Shown here piece after piece: positions 59,280-64,000 of a stretch of DNA of 64,000 nucleotides (the first letter of the stretch is position 1; every line of letters starts with the position of its first letter). The DNA comes from Sipunculus nudus (lineage: Eukaryota > Annelida > Sipuncula > Golfingiida > Sipunculidae). The notes beneath the pieces were generated by a model that worked only from the letters and a program-made list of their open reading frames with translations, did no database searches and was not told the origin of the DNA. The stretch is from positions 90,895,830 through 90,959,829 of the forward strand of contig CM049307.1 of the NCBI GenBank assembly GCA_026874595.1, in the 5' to 3' direction. The position numbers and the translations under genes are program-made.

Positions 59280-60179
59280 CGTTATGTTTTGCAACAACAG
59301 TTCTGAGCTCAGCTACCTGTTTAAAAATATAGTTTGGACAACATGCAAGCAGACAGGTGTTGCGCAATGGACTGCCGAAATTGATGGAGATAGATGCAGA
59401 AAAGACAATTTTGAACTCCGTGAATGAAAAATTAGCATATATCTACACATTAATTATTTGAATGTGTTTTTGTAAAACTGTTCATGGCAAACGTCTGAAC
59501 AATACATATAATCTTCATTCACACACTTCCTATTAAATATTATAAATAGTAATGACAATTAAAACTCTTAATAATTTCTCTATGGCTTGTGGAAGTTTTT
59601 TGTGTTTTGTGTCATTTTGTGTCAATAAACGCTCTGTAACACACAATTTTAACACTTTTTAATTTAAGTTTGAAACGAAATCCTCAAATAAACATCATTA
59701 GTGCTGACATTTCCTAATAGAACTAATTGGTGTTTAATTTTCGTGGAGAAGGCATCATTATTTACGATGCAAGTATCCCTCATAATGAGGTAATTTTTTT
59801 TCAATAACTTACCTCCTATGTCGCAGACTTTATATCTTCATATCCAGAGTGTGCTTAAGGTCCACCTACAATGACATTGAAAGGCAAAACTGAACTCGGA
59901 TATTAAATATGCAAAATATATATATATGATATTCCTCTAAGGCCACACCAAACAAATAACTAATTATTTTTCAAATAACTAACTTTTAAAGGATTGGTCC
60001 GTGGCACGTTGGTGGCTCTTTGTATCCAATGAGGATGAAGGTATTAATATGACAAGGATGACATGACATTTTCATGCCCTCTGAAATTCAGGTTTTATAT
60101 TCACGGGGTAAGGAATAATCCAGATGTGATAACCTGTCGTAAGACATTAGAGCGAATCTCTCGAGGTGTAAAACGAGAT
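59277..60179. other. AT-rich DNA, no recognisable gene
   Basis: No assignable features. Confidence 0.4.
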
Positions 60180-60280
60180 TTCATCAATATGCCGTTGATG
60201 CACCGGCGTGATTCGAAGCGGGGACCTTCAGCTGCGAAGTCCAACGCCTTTACCACTTTAGGCTTTGTCCAAGCCATGTA
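60180..60280 (-). repeat. tRNA-like fragment (SINE head or tRNA pseudogene)
   Basis: On the minus strand: AGTGGTAAAGGCGTTGGACTT (A-box region and anticodon arm start) and CGCTTCGAATCACG (B-box-like). The anticodon and acceptor stems do not pair well, so it is not a functional tRNA gene. No recognised SINE body follows. Confidence 0.45.
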
Positions 60281-63200
60281 AAATTCTGATGTGCAAGCGG
60301 GTCATTATTTTAATTATCAGTCGAAACAAAATACGTTTAATGTGCAAGATTCGCAAGCAAATTCAAATGATTGCTTCAATGCTTGAAAAAAACCCCACAA
60401 TAACAGTAAATTTTCCATATCTTAAAGAATTCTTTAAGGAATATAACATGAGCACAAATTATCACCATTGGCGTTGATCTTACATTCGTTTGCAAAAAAA
60501 TGACCCCAGAAATAGGGGAGCGGCGCGTCCGTAAACAAACCGTTTTCGTTCTGTATGCGGCCTAATGTCAACCACACAGAGAGCTTTGGTTTAATTTGCT
60601 TTTAATACAAAGCCCTATACTATATAATAAACATTCTAAATATCTTAAGATTATGAACCATAGCTCGGCTGCTATAAATACGTACATAATAATACACATT
60701 GATCCCCTTTTGCTGTGATTTGCAACATGACAAAGCTTACGGCATGTATACCCACTGTGCGGCACTTTGGTAGCTATATTATCGTAATGTTATTCGTCAA
60801 AACAGCATTGAAGGTTGCTGGCGGGGCTGTCTGACGTGGATCCGGCGCTGGACACAACAAACATCGTTATCTGAATATGTCTGCGCTCTATTGAAAGCTC
60901 TTCATCCGATGGTTAGCTTGCTCCCGGTGCTTTCATTTGGTACTGCACAACATAGAAGGTTCAACAACCCCGTGTTGCTCATATAATAAAGGCGTGATTA
61001 ACGTGAATTCGCTCACTGAAGGGGAGACTTTTGGATCGATAATTTGCATTAAATAGTAACACAAGTCGTTAAGTGCAACGTTACAATACCTACCACCGGG
61101 TTTACTTCAGTTTCATCTTGCTCTTATTATTATACTAAATATGACATGAGAAATATTCCCGATTTTTAGGAATATCGTGATTTGCACATATCTGCGCATA
61201 TAATTTACATTTATTCTGCACGTTTACCTAATGTTTCCTTTGGAATTATCCCGGATATATATTATGAAAGCAGATTATTACTTAGGCGATTATTACTTGC
61301 AACGCTCAACTAGATACAAAACTCAAATTCAGTGCAAAATCGTAACAGGTCTATGTTGAAATGAGTAATATCAACAACGTCAGTAAACATAAAACAATTG
61401 GTTGGATAAATACTACATAAATTGTGATGGCAGTCATATTAAGGAGTGTATAATAGCATATATTTAAAAATTGTCATCCTTCAAAAGCCGATAATAGTTA
61501 TGTTCTTATCATTACATCACATATCACTAACCAACTAACGAATAAACAGTAGATTGATCTTTTCAGTCGAATTTGTTAATGTCAAAAAGCACCGGGCACG
61601 TGACCTCGGGCATGTGACCTCCCCAGACATAGGGACATGGAACTGAGCGTTGTTTTCCCGAACGTCACCGTCATGTATAAATATGACCATATGAGAGGCC
61701 CCCATGCCATATGGAATGAACTGGCGCACAGGGAAGCTCAAAAGACCGTTACGTAATGATCTTTTTTCTTGCTTTTATTAACATTCCATGTAAACTCCTA
61801 GCGACTACTCGCTTGTAAACACAACAGTGTATGGCTGTGTCAGAAATGGTACTAGAAAATTATATACTGACTTAAGAAAATTCCAAAATATCTCGGACGT
61901 GTTCATATATATAATTTCAGGCCAAAATGTTGTAAAATGAGCGTCAAAGGGAAGGACTAGACTTGATAATTTGAGGGGAACAATCCATGAGACTGCCGAC
62001 AAAAGCAAACCATGTTGCCGGGTCCCATAGGTATAAATATAAATCCCCAGACAAGGTCTACGTCTGTGAATCTGTCTATCTGCCTGTCAGTATATTTCAT
62101 CACGTGATTACTGTGCCAGAGAAGAGTTCATGCGGCTTCCCTGTTTTATTCCAGGGGACAACTACTTCTAATTATGAGGTCCTCCGCCCCAGTCAGTGAC
62201 AGACATGTTTGACCTGAGGACACAGCCGTCTTAATGAATAATTGAAGGAACAAGAAACCTGCAGATGGAACTTATAACAAAAAGAAGTAAAGGATTAACA
62301 TCAGAATGACTGTAGCCATAGAAGTTATTTCATAAACCAAGGGGGGATCAAACAAGACAGACAAACGTGTAAGTATTTTGCAAATTATCTGAGAGAAAGG
62401 CCCACATTTGTCCAAAGCAAGAAAAAAAGCGTCAATCCTACCTAATATGTATTTATATTGTTTTGATTTTCAGAAGAAATTTACCCATTTTGAGCAACAG
62501 CCGCAAGGGCATTTTTCTCGAGAAAATAAAAAATAATAAATTTTAAAAAAATGTTTTGAAAATATTAAAACTTTTTTTATTGTGTACTTTTACCTGTTAA
62601 GCCAAGCAATTCTGTTGTTATCATGTCATATCCTGATCATATGTAATCTTCACTGATTTTCTCCTATAGAAAATGAAATGTAAAAATGGGAAAAAAAACC
62701 GCCCACACAGATTTTTTTTTTATAAAAGAAAATGTTTAGCCTTACATATGCTAAAAATCTCATAAATCTTGACATTGGCATGTTTAACTAGTATTACCAC
62801 AAGTTCGCCATCTATCTTGACTGGGCTGAAGCACACACCTGCCTCGTCAATCTTGAGAAATAGCTGCTTGTCGGTGGCAGGAAATAAGGCAGAAACAAAA
62901 CGCTTAGCTAAAGACCGTGTTTAGGAACAAGCGCTTACAGCACATTTTAGCTATTTTTAATGTTTCCTCAATTTCTATAAAATCGGAAGTAATGAAAAAA
63001 CTTTTCGGGCTGAGAAGACAAATGTTGCTTAAAAAGGCACATGCGTTTGTGTGTTTATGCGTGAAAATCGCAACAGGAGCGATCAGTCTGCGTGAAATCA
63101 GGAATTTGGGTAAAATGACGTCACTCCAACATCTCTTTTTTTAGGAAAACCTACACTGCACCACTATATACCTCTACCAGTTTACGCATATACGCATATA

Positions 63201-63681
63201 TGTGCACACAGAAACACAGCTTGATCAAATGAACATGAACATATCATATTGTCTGTCCCTACCTGTTATGCCACAGTGGATTAACAATAAGGTTCATCTG
63301 TTTGAAGTTAGTACACCGACAATGTAATTACGTGCAAGCAAGCTATCGTTGGCGACAGTCCTTGTTTTCTTGGAAACACGGCGAGATAAATATTTAAAAT
63401 AGCAGGACAACTCAAAAATAGAAAGTGCCACCAAACACATCCAGGAAAAAAAGAGGACACGGGTGGGCCATTGGAATTGTATATTGATATAATGTCAAAA
63501 TAGTTTACTTTATAATATTTTCATAGGTTTAAAATGTTACAGTCATCGTCATTGGTTGGTTGGTTGGCCACATTATTGGTTTGTCAGTTAGCAACTTTAC
63601 TCAAAAGCTCTGATAATAATTTGATTGAACACAACCATTGAACGGTTATCTAAAGCACAATACTAATCCACATTAATTCTT
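60281..63681. other. No recognisable gene
   Basis: AT-rich DNA. Frames at 60265-60477, 60568-60765, 61535-61741, 61805-62008, 61987-62199 and 62917-63144 show no recognised domain. A short palindrome TTTTCTCGAGAAAA occurs near 62514. Confidence 0.4.
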
Positions 63682-63880
63682 ATACTGACTTCTGTGTCGG
63701 TGTTGAGCGCAGGACACAAAGCCGGTAGTTCGTGAGTGCGAATCTCAGCCAAGGCGGTGAGATTTTTAATGGTCGGCCCCCTCCCTGTATGAACCTGCTG
63801 CAGCCTTAGATATAGAGAAGTCCTTGTCCCATGGCCGTTTTTCATTTAAAGACGAATGCGCCTTTCGGGGTTAATTTGTG
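63682..63880 (+). mobile_element. tRNA-derived SINE, main family, copy 4
   Basis: The head carries GTTGAGCGCAGGACACAAAGC and the B box GAGTGCGAATCTC, followed by GCGGTGAGATTTTTAATGGTCG, CCTGCTGCAGCCTTA and the tail GCGCCTTTCGGGGTTA. The minus-strand reading gives AEIRTHELPAL, the same artefact peptide as in copy 3, so the frame at 63663-63845 (minus) is not a gene. Confidence 0.75.
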
Positions 63881-64000
63881 GTATGACCCAGCAATGGGGG
63901 CCATTACACACCCAGGGAAGTAGTCACCATGCCTGGTTAACACGCAAATATAAAATGAGAGGAAGTGTGTGCTACTGACCTGTCATGTAGTCTGAAACCG
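63881..64000. other. No recognisable feature
   Basis: Short unique end of the window. Confidence 0.4.

Noticed and set aside
60180-60280. tRNA gene on the minus strand
   Set aside because: The anticodon stem does not pair as required and the acceptor stem is not formed.

Overview
This window looks like a gene-poor stretch of a eukaryotic, probably molluscan (bivalve-like), nuclear genome. The evidence is AT-rich sequence, many long (AT)n, (CT)n and poly-G tracts, tRNA-derived SINEs, and Helitron/Helentron-like elements carrying internal tandem monomers and a GTCY microsatellite (a layout known from bivalve pearl elements and insect DINE-1 elements). No open frame longer than about 190 codons exists and I recognise no protein family. 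The longest open frames are artefacts of (AT)n, (CT)n or a 27-bp minisatellite. I see no tRNA gene that folds, no rRNA and no CRISPR array. The window is either intergenic or inside a very long intron.

Layout. 1-8 kb: mostly unique AT-rich DNA with one SINE (about 1962-2255), a long (AT)n, a copy of a MITE family with TTCAGATTACC-type ends (4451-4878), a (GA)n tract, then a SINE abutting a truncated Helentron-like head (7688-8010). 8.6-9.6 kb: a compound element with inverted GGCCCCTT ends. 10.0 kb: a 134-bp TGTTACG...CGTAACA element carrying a tRNA-like promoter, next to (AT)n. 11.4 and 33.4 kb: two TA-flanked MITEs of 177 bp. 14.8-15.5, 29.3-30.2 and 43.1-43.9 kb: three solo-LTR copies of one family, two with 4-bp target duplications. 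16.4-18.4 kb: a Helentron-like element on the minus strand with about 330-bp monomers, followed by another Helitron-like end.

22.3-22.9 kb: a compound (CT)n/(AT)n block. 31.4-31.7 kb: a polypyrimidine tract. 34.25-37.58 kb: a complete Helentron-like element made of two arrays. 37.66-40.9 kb: a tandem segmental duplication in which one unit carries an extra SINE. 45.58-46.82 kb: a hAT-like element with a perfect 8-bp target duplication, containing (AT)n into which a pogo-like element has inserted. 47.0-47.5 kb: a 27-bp minisatellite. 48.4-49.1 kb: a 32-bp minisatellite. 51.9-58.3 kb: four more copies of the TTCAGATTACC MITE family. 52.7-53.5 kb (minus): a long frame broken by three stops, the best candidate for decayed coding sequence. 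59-64 kb: mostly unique DNA with one (AT)n, one tRNA-like fragment and a fourth copy of the main SINE.

The window reads as a layered record of transposition: solo LTR, TRIM-like and pogo-like elements sit in or beside (AT)n, SINEs cut older elements, and arrays have amplified as dimers. All identities come from reading the sequence by eye; no alignment or database search was run.
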